Assembly: GCF_003248355.1 (NCBI RefSeq)
Contig: NZ_QKWY01000001.1
Location: forward strand, 3,802,001 to 3,866,000
Reading direction: 5' to 3'
DNA: 64,000 nucleotides
Source of the DNA: Streptomyces sp. AC1-42W
GTDB lineage: Bacteria > Actinomycetota > Actinomycetes > Streptomycetales > Streptomycetaceae
Within the stretch, counting starts at the first letter, position 1. Every line of letters begins with the position of its first letter. The notes below the pieces were generated by a model. The model ran no database searches and had not been told where the DNA came from. It saw only the letters and a program-made list of their open reading frames with translations. Position numbers and translations under genes: made by a program. Of the stretch, positions 47,172-56,101 are shown in pieces.

Positions 47172-49298
47172 ATGGCGCCATCGCACAGATCCCCGCACCC
47201 GGCTCGGGGCGGCTTGCGCTCCCTCGCGCGCGCCGCCGCCGTCCTGGCCGCCTCGCTGGCCCTGCTGTCCACCACGGCCGGCGCGGCCCCCGCCGCACCC
47301 CGGGCGGCGGACGGCGCGGACGTCGACGTCCGGGTGAACGCCCGGGCCTCGCTCGGCACGCTGACCGGCGAGGCCCGCGGGGTCAACACCGCCATTTGGG
47401 ACGCGCACATGAACGACCCCGAAGTGGCGGACCTGATGAAGGCGGCCGACGTCGGGATGATGCGCTACCCCGGCGGTTCGTACGCGGACATCTACCACTG
47501 GGAGACACACACCGCGCCCGGCGGATACGTCGCCCCCGGCACCGGCTTCGACGCGTTCATGGGCACCGTCCGCGCCACCGGGGCGCAGCCGATGCTCATC
47601 GCCAACTACGGCTCCGGCACCCCCGAGGAGGCGGCCGGCTGGGTCAGGTACGCCAACGTCACCAAGAAGTACGGCGCGAAGTACTGGGAGATCGGCAACG
47701 AGATCTACGGCAACGGCCACTACGGCAGCGGCTGGGAACACGACGACCACGAGGACAAGAGCCCCCGGGAGTACGCGCGCCAGGTGCGCGCCTACGCGGC
47801 GGCCATGAAGGCCGTCGACCCCACGGTCAGGATCGGCGCCGTCCTCACCAGTCCGGGCGAGTGGCCGGACGGCGTCGTCGGCACCGGCGACGCCGCCGAC
47901 TGGAACCACACCGTGCTCCCCGCCGTGGCCGACGTCATCGACTTCGTGAGCGTCCACTGGTACGCCGGAGGCGGCGACACCACCGCCGACGACGCCCTGG
48001 CCCGGCTGGCCAAACTGCCCGGCGAACTGCGCGAGGTGCGCAACCAGATCGACCGGGTGGCGGGCGCCGACTCACCGGACATCGAGATCGCCCTCACCGA
48101 GATCAACACCAACACCGGAGGCGCCCGCCTCACCGCCCGCCCCAACGGCCTGTTCGCCGCCGACGCGTTCATGACCGCGCTGGAGAACGGTGTGTTCAAC
48201 GTCGACTGGTGGAACACCCACAACGGCATCGACCGGATCACCACCGTCGACGGCGAGACCGACTACGGCGACATGGGCATGCTCTCCAGCGGCGCGTGCT
48301 CCGGCGAGGTCTGCGAACCGGCGGTCAACACCCCCTTCCCTCCCTACTACGGAATGAAGATGACCAGCGAACTCGGCACCGCGGGCGACACCATGGTCGC
48401 CGCCGAGTCCTCCGCGCAGGACGTCTCCGCCCACGCCGTGCTCCGCCGCGACGGACGGCTCGCCGTCATGCTCGTCAACAAGAACCCCGACTCCGCGCGC
48501 ACCGTGGCCCTCGACTACGCGGGCTTCACCCCCGCCGCCACCGCGCCCGGGGTCAGCCGCTACGCCCGCGGCGACAGCGACATCATCGAGGTCACCGACG
48601 GCGACGCGTCCGCATTCCGGGTCACAGTGCCCCCGTACGCCCTGCTCACCGTCACCCTCGAACCGGAGGCCGGAACAGGACCGGCCGCCTCCGCCGCCGG
48701 CACACCCGGCACGCCCCGGCTGGACGCCGTCACCGACACCACCGCACGGCTGTCCTGGAACGGCGCGACGGGCGCCGCCCGCTACCTCGTCCAGGAACGC
48801 GACGGCTCGTACACCCGCGTCGTCGGCGAGAGCACCGGCACCTCCGTGACCCTGCGCAACCTGCCGCCCGGCACCACCCACACCGTCAACGTGCTGGCCT
48901 CCGACTCCTCGGGGCGGATCTCCGGCCCGTCCGCGCCCCTCACCTTCACCACAGGGACGCCCGAGGACGCGGCCTGCTCGGTGACCTACCACCGTGACAC
49001 GAGCTGGGGCAACGGCTTCGTGACCACGGTGACCGTCAGCAACCTCGGGGAGACCCCGATCACCGGCTGGACGGTGGACTGGGACTGGCCGACCGCGGGC
49101 CAGTCGGTGTCCTCCTGGTGGAACGCCACGTTCCACCAGACCGGCACCCATGTCCGCGTGACCGCCCCCGAAGGCGCGGGACCGCTGGCGGCGGACGGCG
49201 GCTCGACCGCCTCCTTCGGGTTCGTCGGCGCCAACGACGGGCCCAACCCCGACCCGGCGGCCTTCCGCCTGAACGGCGCCGTCTGCTCCGGCGGCTGA
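47172..49298 (+). CDS. Secreted clan GH-A glycosidase with FN3 and CBM2 domains
   Basis: 708 residues. Signal peptide (about 1-42). Catalytic (beta/alpha)8-type domain (about 50-400): the acid/base Glu177 is in WEIGNEIYG and the probable nucleophile Glu310 in ALTEINTN. A beta-sandwich follows (about 410-500) as in arabinofuranosidase-like families. Fibronectin type III domain (about 515-600). C-terminal CBM2 (about 605-708) with the Cys pair and surface Trp residues (SWGNGF, TGWTVDWDW, SWWNATF). The order fits an exported plant-polysaccharide hydrolase that binds cellulose or xylan. The exact GH family is uncertain (GH51/GH39-like). The CebR box and consensus promoter upstream support cellulose-responsive control. 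It interrupts the carotenoid locus. Confidence 0.85.
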   Translation: MAPSHRSPHPARGGLRSLARAAAVLAASLALLSTTAGAAPAAPRAADGADVDVRVNARASLGTLTGEARGVNTAIWDAHMNDPEVADLMKAADVGMMRYPGGSYADIYHWETHTAPGGYVAPGTGFDAFMGTVRATGAQPMLIANYGSGTPEEAAGWVRYANVTKKYGAKYWEIGNEIYGNGHYGSGWEHDDHEDKSPREYARQVRAYAAAMKAVDPTVRIGAVLTSPGEWPDGVVGTGDAADWNHTVLPAVADVIDFVSVHWYAGGGDTTADDALARLAKLPGELREVRNQIDRVAGADSPDIEIALTEINTNTGGARLTARPNGLFAADAFMTALENGVFNVDWWNTHNGIDRITTVDGETDYGDMGMLSSGACSGEVCEPAVNTPFPPYYGMKMTSELGTAGDTMVAAESSAQDVSAHAVLRRDGRLAVMLVNKNPDSARTVALDYAGFTPAATAPGVSRYARGDSDIIEVTDGDASAFRVTVPPYALLTVTLEPEAGTGPAASAAGTPGTPRLDAVTDTTARLSWNGATGAARYLVQERDGSYTRVVGESTGTSVTLRNLPPGTTHTVNVLASDSSGRISGPSAPLTFTTGTPEDAACSVTYHRDTSWGNGFVTTVTVSNLGETPITGWTVDWDWPTAGQSVSSWWNATFHQTGTHVRVTAPEGAGPLAADGGSTASFGFVGANDGPNPDPAAFRLNGAVCSGG

Positions 49299-49317
49299 CC
49301 CCGGCACACGGGGGAGC

Positions 49318-49350
49318 GCGGACCCGGCCCGGGGCGTGGGCCGGGTCCGC
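49318..49350 (+). terminator. Terminator hairpin after the glycosidase
   Basis: GCGGACCCGGCCC and GGGCCGGGTCCGC pair perfectly (13 bp) around a 7-base loop, 20 bases after the stop codon. Confidence 0.8.
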
Positions 49351-49438
49351 CGCGTTTCCCGGTCCGCCCCGTCGTGGCTCCTGGCTTCGCCCGGCGGAAC
49401 GTGGTCCGCTGGAGCGACGGCCGGCCCCGAGGAGCACC

Positions 49439-49513
49439 ATGAACGACGAACACCCCCGGCCCCACCACCGGCCCGCCCGCGAGGTGGCGGCCGACCCGGC
49501 GCGCCGGGCATGA
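49439..49513 (+). CDS. Short 24-residue ORF coupled to crtY
   Basis: ATG-initiated frame (MNDEHPRPHHRPAREVAADP, then ARRA) with a good GAGGAG ribosome site. Its stop overlaps the crtY start as ATGA, and crtY has no clear ribosome site of its own, so this frame probably delivers ribosomes to crtY. The peptide itself is low in complexity and may have no function. Confidence 0.5.
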   Translation: MNDEHPRPHHRPAREVAADPARRA

Positions 49514-50742
49514 CACCGGGGCGGGCCGCACACCCCGGGCCACCCGCACACAGTGACGTCACCGTCGTCGGCGGCGGCGCGGCCGGACTCAGCCTCGCGC
49601 ACCGCCTGACGGAGACCGGCGCCGCCACCGTCACCGTGATCGAGCCCCCGGACGGGCCGCTGCGCCCCGCCGAGCGCACCTGGTGCTACTGGCACGCCGG
49701 CACCGACGGCCTGGAGGACGCCGTCACCACGACCTGGCCCCTCCTGCGCGTGCACGGCGCGGACGGCCGCCCGGTCACCGTCGACCCGGCCCCCTTCACC
49801 TACCGCATGCTCCGCTCCACCGACTTCGAGAACCTGGTACGCGGCCGGCTGGCCGGCTCGGACCGGAACCGCCTCCTGCGGGCGACGGCCGACGCGGTAC
49901 GCAGCGTGCCCGGCGGCGCGGAAGTCCGCTGCACCCTGCCCGGGGGCCGCACGACGACCCTGCGCAGCCGCCGCGTGTTCGACTCACGGCCCCTGCCCGC
50001 CCTGCCCCCCGCCCGCACCCAGCTCCTCCAGCACTTCCGCGGCTGGTTCGTCCGTACCGCCACCGCCCGCTTCGACCCCGGCATCGCCGACCTGATGGAC
50101 TTCCGCGTCCCCCAGCCCTCCCACGGACTCGCCTTCGGCTACGTCCTTCCGCTGGCCCCGGACCGCGCGCTCGTGGAGTACACCGAGTTCTCCCGCCGCA
50201 CGCTCACCACCCCGGCGTACGAATCGGCGCTCGGGCACTACTGCCGCGACGTGCTGCGCCTCGGCCCGTTCACCGTGGAACGGACCGAACAGGGGCTGAT
50301 CCCCATGACCGACGCCCGCTTCCGCCACCGCGCCGGAGCCTCCGTGTTCCGCATCGGCACCGCGGGCGGCGCCACCCGGCCGGCCACCGGATACACCTTC
50401 GCCGCCGTCCAGCGGCAGAGCCGCGCCATCGCCGCCGCCCTCCGCGCCGGACGCGGCACCGTCCCCGCACCCCACGGGCGCCGGGCGCTGGCCATGGACG
50501 CCATCATGCTCCGCGCCCTGGACACCGGACGCATCGACGGCCCCGCCTTCTTCACCGGCCTGTTCCGCCACGTCCCGGCCGAACGCCTGCTGCGCTTCCT
50601 CGACGGCACGGCATCCCTCCGCGAGGACTGGGGCATCGGGCTGCGCACCCCCGTGCGGCCGATGCTCGCCACGGCGGCCGAACTGCCCTTCCTGCCACGC
50701 CGGACCCGGCCCCTCACCGAAGCCGGAGCACCCCACCGATGA
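49510..50742 (+). CDS. crtY: Lycopene beta-cyclase
   Basis: 410 residues of the FAD/NAD(P)-binding CrtY family. VTVVGGGAAGLSLAHRL (about 18-34) is the dinucleotide fold. PAERTWCYWHAG matches the conserved TWxxW-like block, and RRVFDSRPLP the VxDxR block. ATRPATGYTFAAVQRQS is the conserved C-terminal stretch. It cyclises both ends of lycopene to give beta-carotene. It starts at ATG 49510, overlapping the stop of a 24-codon ORF, and ends in an ATGA overlap with a 38-codon ORF that leads into crtU. Confidence 0.9.
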   Translation: MTPGRAAHPGPPAHSDVTVVGGGAAGLSLAHRLTETGAATVTVIEPPDGPLRPAERTWCYWHAGTDGLEDAVTTTWPLLRVHGADGRPVTVDPAPFTYRMLRSTDFENLVRGRLAGSDRNRLLRATADAVRSVPGGAEVRCTLPGGRTTTLRSRRVFDSRPLPALPPARTQLLQHFRGWFVRTATARFDPGIADLMDFRVPQPSHGLAFGYVLPLAPDRALVEYTEFSRRTLTTPAYESALGHYCRDVLRLGPFTVERTEQGLIPMTDARFRHRAGASVFRIGTAGGATRPATGYTFAAVQRQSRAIAAALRAGRGTVPAPHGRRALAMDAIMLRALDTGRIDGPAFFTGLFRHVPAERLLRFLDGTASLREDWGIGLRTPVRPMLATAAELPFLPRRTRPLTEAGAPHR

Positions 50743-50855
50743 GCCCGTCGCCGGATGGCAGACCGGCACCGAGCACACCTCCCCGCCCCGCCCCCGCCCG
50801 CAACAAAATCCCCCACAACAGAAGCCCCGCCACGACACGGAAGCGCCCTCCATGA
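50739..50855 (+). CDS. 38-residue coupling ORF between crtY and crtU (site of missing crtT)
   Basis: Reads MSPSPDGRPAPSTPPRPAPA, then a basic tail ending RKRPP. Its start overlaps the crtY stop (ATGA) and its stop overlaps the crtU start (ATGA), so translation could pass through all three frames. It is Pro/Arg-rich and has no recognisable fold. In related Streptomyces clusters a methyltransferase gene (crtT) lies at this place, so this may be what remains after its deletion. Confidence 0.5.
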   Translation: MSPSPDGRPAPSTPPRPAPARNKIPHNRSPATTRKRPP

Positions 50856-52402
50856 CCACCCGCACCGCCACCCCCCGCCGGGGCCGCGACCGCAAGGCCG
50901 ACATCCTGCTGCCCGCCCCCGGCGCCCCACGCTTCGCCGCCGGTGACACCCCGTCGGTCGCCGTCATCGGCGGCGGCATCGCCGGCCTGTCCGCAGCCAC
51001 CCTGCTGTCCGAACGCGGCGCCCGCGTCACCCTCTACGAACGGGACGACGCCCTCGGCGGCCGGCTCTCGGGCCACCGCACCCTGCTCGCCGACGGCTCC
51101 CCGGCGACCATGAGCCGCGGCTTCCACGCCTTCTTCCGCCAGTACTACAACCTGCGCGGCCTGTTGCGCCGTACGGACCCCGGCCTCACCCGCCTCGCCC
51201 CGCTGCCCGACTACCCCCTCCGGCACAGCGGCGGCCTGACCGACAGCTTCGCCCGCGTCCCCAGGACCCCGCCCCTCAGCGCCCTCGGATTCGTCGCGCT
51301 GAGCCCCACCTTCGGCTGGCGCGACCTGGCCGCCATGGACGCCCGCGCGGCACTCCCGCTCCTCGACGTACGCGTCCCCGAGGTGTACGAACGCTACGAC
51401 CACGTCACCGCGACCGGCTTCCTGGACGGCGTCCGCTTCCCCGAAGCCGCCCACCACCTGGCGTTCGAGGTGTTCTCGCGCAGCTTCTTCGCCGACCCGC
51501 GCCACCTGTCCGCCGCCGAACTCCTGCTGATGTTCCACATCTACTTCCTCGGCTCGGCGGAGGGCCTGCTCTTCGACGTACCGGCCGAACCCTTCCCCCA
51601 GGCCCTCTGGGACCCGCTCGCCGACTACCTGCGGGGCCACCGCGCGGACATCCGCACCGGCACCCCCGTACACCGCGTCACCCCCGGCGACGACGGGGCC
51701 CACGTACACACCGACGCCGGCACCGACCACCACCGGGCCGTGGTCCTCGCCCTCGACACCGGCGGCCTGCGCGGCCTCGTCGCCGCCTCACCCGGCCTCG
51801 ACACAGGCCGCTGGCGCGACGACGTCGCCGCCCTGCGCACCGCACCGCCCTTCCTCGTCTCCCGGCTCTGGCTCGACCACCCCGTCCGCCCGGACCGGCC
51901 CGGCTTCCTCGGCACCAGCGGCTACGGCGGCCTCGACAACATCAGCGTCCTCGAACGGTACGAGGGCGAGGCCGCCCGCTGGGCCGCGCGCACCCAGGGC
52001 TCCGTCGTGGAACTCCACGCGTACGCCGTCGATCCCGGCGCCGAGCACAAGGACGTCCAGGAGACGCTCGTCGACCGGCTGCACCGCGTGTACCCGGAGA
52101 CGCGCGACGCGCGGATCGTCGACAGCAGGCACGAGTGGCGCTCCGACTGCCCCCTCTTCGAGCCCGGCTCTCACCGCCGCCGCCCCACCGTACGCACCCC
52201 CCACCCCTGGCTGGTGCTCGCCGGCGACGCCATCCGCTGCGACCTGCCCGTCGCCCTCATGGAACGCGCGGCCACCACCGGCTTCCTCGCCGCGAACGCC
52301 CTGCTCGCCGACCGGGGCGTCCGGGGACAGACGCTGTGGACGGTGCCCCGGACGGGCCGCTCCCGCACCCTGCGGGCCCTCGCCGGGCTGCGACGCGACT
52401 GA
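50852..52402 (+). CDS. crtU: Beta-carotene desaturase/methyltransferase (isorenieratene synthase type)
   Basis: 516 residues of the FAD-dependent CrtU family. SVAVIGGGIAGLSAATLLSE (about 32-51) is the FAD fold. ALGGRLSGHRTLLADGSPAT and SRGFHAFFRQYYNLRGLLRR follow, with VLAGDAIRCDLPVALMERAA near the C terminus. These flavoproteins desaturate the beta-ionone ring and move a methyl group, giving the aromatic end groups of isorenieratene. It is translationally coupled to the upstream 38-codon ORF and convergent with the DUF5914 gene 19 bp away. Confidence 0.88.
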   Translation: MTTRTATPRRGRDRKADILLPAPGAPRFAAGDTPSVAVIGGGIAGLSAATLLSERGARVTLYERDDALGGRLSGHRTLLADGSPATMSRGFHAFFRQYYNLRGLLRRTDPGLTRLAPLPDYPLRHSGGLTDSFARVPRTPPLSALGFVALSPTFGWRDLAAMDARAALPLLDVRVPEVYERYDHVTATGFLDGVRFPEAAHHLAFEVFSRSFFADPRHLSAAELLLMFHIYFLGSAEGLLFDVPAEPFPQALWDPLADYLRGHRADIRTGTPVHRVTPGDDGAHVHTDAGTDHHRAVVLALDTGGLRGLVAASPGLDTGRWRDDVAALRTAPPFLVSRLWLDHPVRPDRPGFLGTSGYGGLDNISVLERYEGEAARWAARTQGSVVELHAYAVDPGAEHKDVQETLVDRLHRVYPETRDARIVDSRHEWRSDCPLFEPGSHRRRPTVRTPHPWLVLAGDAIRCDLPVALMERAATTGFLAANALLADRGVRGQTLWTVPRTGRSRTLRALAGLRRD

Positions 52403-52421
52403 AGCCGGTGCCCCGGCCCGC

Positions 52422-53456
52422 TCAGCCCGGGAACCGCCCGGTGCTGCGCAGCGCCCAGCGCCGTTCGGCGTACGCCAGGTCGTCCCGCCACAGCCGGGCC
52501 GCCGTACGCCGCATCAGCGGACGCAGCAGCAGCGCCGCCATCCGGGCCGGCGCGAAGCCCGGCCGGTCCGACGCGGCGATCGTCGCCTCGACCACGGCCG
52601 TGCGCGGCCGCGGATGGCCCGGCCCGGTCAGCGGAGTCGCATGCGTCTCCACCACGGACGACGCCCCCTCACCATCGGTGATGCGCATGACGACCGTACG
52701 CGGCTCAGGCGCCGTGAACGCGGCCCGCACCGGCACCACCAGCCGCCCCGCCACCCGGAAGGACACATCGACGGCGAACGCGTCGTCGCCCTCGCCGTCC
52801 GGCTCGCGCACCACCGACAGATCGATGAACGAGTACGGGTGGAACCACGAACCGTGCCACGGGTCCAGCCGGTTGGCCACCACGTCCTGCGGCTCGCACC
52901 GCCCCATCGCCGTGAACACCGCGTCCACCGCCCCCGCCGGCTCGGGCCGCACCGGCACCACCGGCCGCTCACCGGGGTCCTCGCCCCCCACCCCGTCCAG
53001 CCGCACCCACACCAGCACACCGTCGTCGTACACCGGAAACGGCCGCCACCCGGCGAACGGGCCACCGTCCAGGGCCAGTCCGTGCCAGTGGCACACCAGC
53101 GTGCCGCACACCACCCGGCTCTCCCGCAACGGGGCACCGAGGTGCGGGCACACACCGGGACCGGCCCGCAACTCCCCGTCCGCCGTCCGCCACAGCACGA
53201 CCTCCACCCCGCCGACCGTCCTGCCGTACGGGCCCCCACCTCGGCGCATCGCGCGGGAGGCGCCCACCACGTACCAGTTGCCGGACGGGCGCGCGGTGGC
53301 CCGCTCCAGCGTCCGCGCGATCAGCACCGGCCGCGCCTCGCGCCACGTCGGCGCCTGCGCCGACCAGCCGGGCCCGGAACCCCGCAGCCGCAACGGGGGC
53401 GTCCAGCCCGGCGAGAACGGCCGCCGCGCCGGCGATACCCAGCGCCTCCGGCTCAC
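52422..53456 (-). CDS. DUF5914 Rieske-type oxygenase-like protein in the carotenoid locus
   Basis: 344 residues. A Rieske [2Fe-2S] centre is visible at about residues 130-155: CPH, then 16 residues, then CHWH, the standard CxH...CxxH ligands. The C-terminal part, DPWHGSWFHPYSFIDLS onward, carries the DUF5914 domain, which resembles the catalytic half of ring-hydroxylating oxygenases, including a possible His pair for mononuclear iron (WHGSWFH). The GTG 53456 overlaps the crtB stop (GTGA), so it is translated with crtB. A role in oxidising the carotenoid or its ring is an attractive inference. The reaction is not known to me. Confidence 0.8.
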   Translation of the reverse strand: MSRRRWVSPARRPFSPGWTPPLRLRGSGPGWSAQAPTWREARPVLIARTLERATARPSGNWYVVGASRAMRRGGGPYGRTVGGVEVVLWRTADGELRAGPGVCPHLGAPLRESRVVCGTLVCHWHGLALDGGPFAGWRPFPVYDDGVLVWVRLDGVGGEDPGERPVVPVRPEPAGAVDAVFTAMGRCEPQDVVANRLDPWHGSWFHPYSFIDLSVVREPDGEGDDAFAVDVSFRVAGRLVVPVRAAFTAPEPRTVVMRITDGEGASSVVETHATPLTGPGHPRPRTAVVEATIAASDRPGFAPARMAALLLRPLMRRTAARLWRDDLAYAERRWALRSTGRFPG

Positions 53457-54433
53457 CGCACCCGTCCCTTCCGCCCGGCCGCCGGCCCGCGCCGTCGGCC
53501 CCGCGCACGCCACCGGGCCCCCGCCACACCCAGCACCCCGGCGGCGGCGGTGACGGCGCGCCGCCGTCCGGACACCACCGCACGCCGGTGCAGCACCCGG
53601 TAGTCCTGCTCGGCGACCGCGTCGAGAATCCCGCCGTACAGGGTGAACGCGGCGCGGATGCACGGACGCACCCGCGGATCGAGCATGCCGATGCCCGGCT
53701 CCGCCGTCCGGTACACACCCCGCGTCAGCTCCGACGCGTCCACCAGAGCCGCCCGGATGCGCGCGTCCGCCCGTCCGGTGCGCCGGCTCCACTCCAGCAG
53801 CGGCCGGTCCACCCCGTGCGAGGCCAGCAGATCGGCGGGCAGGTAGACCCGGCCCCGGTCGAGGTCCTCGCCCACATCGCGTACGAAGTTGGTGAGCTGG
53901 AACGCCACCCCGAGCGCCGCCGCATGCGGTTCGGCCTCCCGCCGCGGCACCACCGTGCCGAGCACCGGCAGCATCTGCAGACCGATCACCGCGGCCGAAC
54001 CGTGCACATATCTCTGCAGGTCGGCATAGGTGGGGTAGTCGGTGACGGTCAGGTCGGCCCGTATCGAGGACAGGAAGTCGGCGAACAACTCGTGCCCGAT
54101 GCCGTAGCGGGCGGCGGTGTCGGCGACCGCCCGCACCACCGGCTCGTCACCCGTGCCGGTGCGCAGCCCGCGTACGAGATCGCGCTCCAGCCGGAGCAGC
54201 AGCCGGTCGCGCTCCTCGGGCACCCGGTGCCGGCCGAGGTCGTCGACGATGTCGTCCGCCCAGCGCGCGAAGCCGTACAGGGCGTGCACGGCGCAGCGCC
54301 GCTCGGGCGGCAGCAGCCGGGTGGCCAGGAAGTAGGTGCGCCCGTGCCGGGCGTTGAGCCGGCGGCACCGGGCGTAGGCGAGGCGCAGCTCCGCATCGGT
54401 GATCCCGGCCGCGTCCAGTTCACGCCGGGTCAT
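53453..54433 (-). CDS. crtB: Phytoene synthase
   Basis: 326 residues of the squalene/phytoene synthase family. It has ARCRRLNARHGRTYFLATRL, the first Asp-rich motif RWADDIVDD (about 60-68), and the second, QLTNFVRDVGEDLDRGRVYL (about 180-200). Head-to-head condensation of two GGPP gives phytoene. ATG 54433 lies inside the last codons of crtI (14-bp overlap), so the two are coupled. A GTG 54439 is possible. The C-terminal 40 residues are an Arg-rich tail beyond the usual domain. The stop overlaps the DUF5914 start. Confidence 0.92.
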   Translation of the reverse strand: MTRRELDAAGITDAELRLAYARCRRLNARHGRTYFLATRLLPPERRCAVHALYGFARWADDIVDDLGRHRVPEERDRLLLRLERDLVRGLRTGTGDEPVVRAVADTAARYGIGHELFADFLSSIRADLTVTDYPTYADLQRYVHGSAAVIGLQMLPVLGTVVPRREAEPHAAALGVAFQLTNFVRDVGEDLDRGRVYLPADLLASHGVDRPLLEWSRRTGRADARIRAALVDASELTRGVYRTAEPGIGMLDPRVRPCIRAAFTLYGGILDAVAEQDYRVLHRRAVVSGRRRAVTAAAGVLGVAGARWRARGRRRGPAAGRKGRVR

Positions 54434-55988
54434 CGGCACCCGCCCCGGTCAGCAGGACGGGCTCCCGGTGCGCGGCCGAGGGCGGGCGTCCCCGACGGGG
54501 TCGCTGCCCGCCGCCGGTGATGCGCGCGGCGGCCAGCTTGCCGCTGATGAGGACGGTCGGCACACCGACGCCGGGGGTGGTCCCGCACCCCGCGAGCACC
54601 ACGTTCTCCGTTCCCCGCACGAGATTGCGCGGACGGAACGGGCCGGTCTGGGCGAACGAGTGGGCGAGCGAGAAGGGGGTGCCGGCGGCATGGCCCCGAG
54701 CCGTCCAGTCCAGCGGGGTGACCAGCAGCTCCTGCCGCACACCGGCGGCGAACCCGTCCAGCCCCCGGCGTTCGAGCTCGCGCACCAGCCGGTCGCGGTA
54801 GCGCGGACCGAGATCGCGCCACGCGGCGGCCGGGGGACCGGTGACGGTGTTGGGGCACGGCGCCAGGACGTAGTGCAGATGGTGGCCCGGCGGCGCCAGC
54901 GACGGATCGTGCGCGGTGGGCCGGGTGATCAGCAGCGAGGGGTCGCTCATCAGCTCGCCCCGGCGCATCAGCTCGTCGAAGGTCCGCTCCCACGCGGCGC
55001 CGAACGAGATCGTGTGGTGCGCGAGCTGCGGCCAGGTGCGGTCCGTTCCGGCGTGCAGCACCACGGCGGACGGCGAGTGCCGGACCGGTACGGGACGCCG
55101 GGGCCGCCGCCCCAGCAGCCGGTGGGCGGCGGGCAGTTCACAGGTCAGCACCACCGCGTCGCAGGCCAGCCGCTCGCCGGAGGCCAGCCGCACGGCGCGC
55201 ACCCGGTCACCCGACCGCTCCAGCCCACTTACCTCGGCCGACCAGCGCAGCTCGGCACCCGCGTCCGCCGCCGCGTCGGCCATGGCACGCGGCAGGGCGT
55301 ATATGCCGCCCTTCGGGAACCAGACGCCCGCCACCGTGTCCATGTACGCGATCACCGCATACGCCGCGAGCGCCCGCGCCGGGGCCACGCCCGCGTACAG
55401 CGACTGGAACGAGAACACCCGGCGCAGCCGCTCGTCCGACAGGAAGCGGCCGATCCGGCGATCCAGCCGCCCGAACCCGCCCAGCGCCGCCAGCCGGGCC
55501 AGATCCGGACACAGCAACCCGAGCGGGGAATCGAAGTTCGCGTCGATGAAGCGGCCCATCTGCGCCCGGTACACCCGCTCCAGCCACCGCCGCAGCTCGC
55601 GGTAGCCGGCAGCCTGCCCCGCCCCGGCGAACCGCCGCACCTCCGCTTCCATCGCCTCGCCGTCGGTGTGTACGTCGAGCGAGGACCCGTCCGCGAAGCA
55701 GGCCCGGTACGCCGGACTCAGAGCCGTCAGCTCGACGCGGCGGTACAGGCTGTCCCCGACCGCGGCGAACGCCTCGTCGGCCAGCTCGGGCATGGTCAGC
55801 ACCGTGGGCCCGGTGTCGATCTCGAACCCGCCGAGCCCCACCCGTCCCGCCCGGCCTCCGGGCCCCGCATCCCGCTCCACGAGGGTGACCCGGCGGCCCG
55901 CGCCCAGCAGGTGCAGAGCACACGCCAGCCCGGACAACCCGGCCCCCACGACAACGACATGCTCCACCGAACCCGGCACACACCTCAC
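54420..55988 (-). CDS. crtI: Phytoene desaturase
   Basis: 522 residues of the bacterial CrtI family. HVVVVGAGLSGLACALHLLG is the N-terminal FAD fold, followed by RRVTLVERDAGPGGRAG. The C terminus has the family signature NVVLAGCGTTPGVGVPTVLI. It converts phytoene to lycopene in four desaturation steps at the membrane. The first gene of the crtI-crtB-DUF5914 minus-strand operon. GTG 55988 is taken as start, but a GTG at 55967 (VEHVVVVGAG) would suit the family better. About 110 bp separates it from the unrelated gene upstream. Confidence 0.92.
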   Translation of the reverse strand: MRCVPGSVEHVVVVGAGLSGLACALHLLGAGRRVTLVERDAGPGGRAGRVGLGGFEIDTGPTVLTMPELADEAFAAVGDSLYRRVELTALSPAYRACFADGSSLDVHTDGEAMEAEVRRFAGAGQAAGYRELRRWLERVYRAQMGRFIDANFDSPLGLLCPDLARLAALGGFGRLDRRIGRFLSDERLRRVFSFQSLYAGVAPARALAAYAVIAYMDTVAGVWFPKGGIYALPRAMADAAADAGAELRWSAEVSGLERSGDRVRAVRLASGERLACDAVVLTCELPAAHRLLGRRPRRPVPVRHSPSAVVLHAGTDRTWPQLAHHTISFGAAWERTFDELMRRGELMSDPSLLITRPTAHDPSLAPPGHHLHYVLAPCPNTVTGPPAAAWRDLGPRYRDRLVRELERRGLDGFAAGVRQELLVTPLDWTARGHAAGTPFSLAHSFAQTGPFRPRNLVRGTENVVLAGCGTTPGVGVPTVLISGKLAAARITGGGQRPRRGRPPSAAHREPVLLTGAGADDPA

Positions 55989-56101
55989 ACGACGCCCTCG
56001 CTTCCGTCAGCACGCGCGCCGATCTCACCCCGCCGCCCGCCGGGCACCCAGTCCCTGACGGCGTGTCGCCCCCGGAGTCCTCCTGTCGGCGTACGCCCGG
56101 A

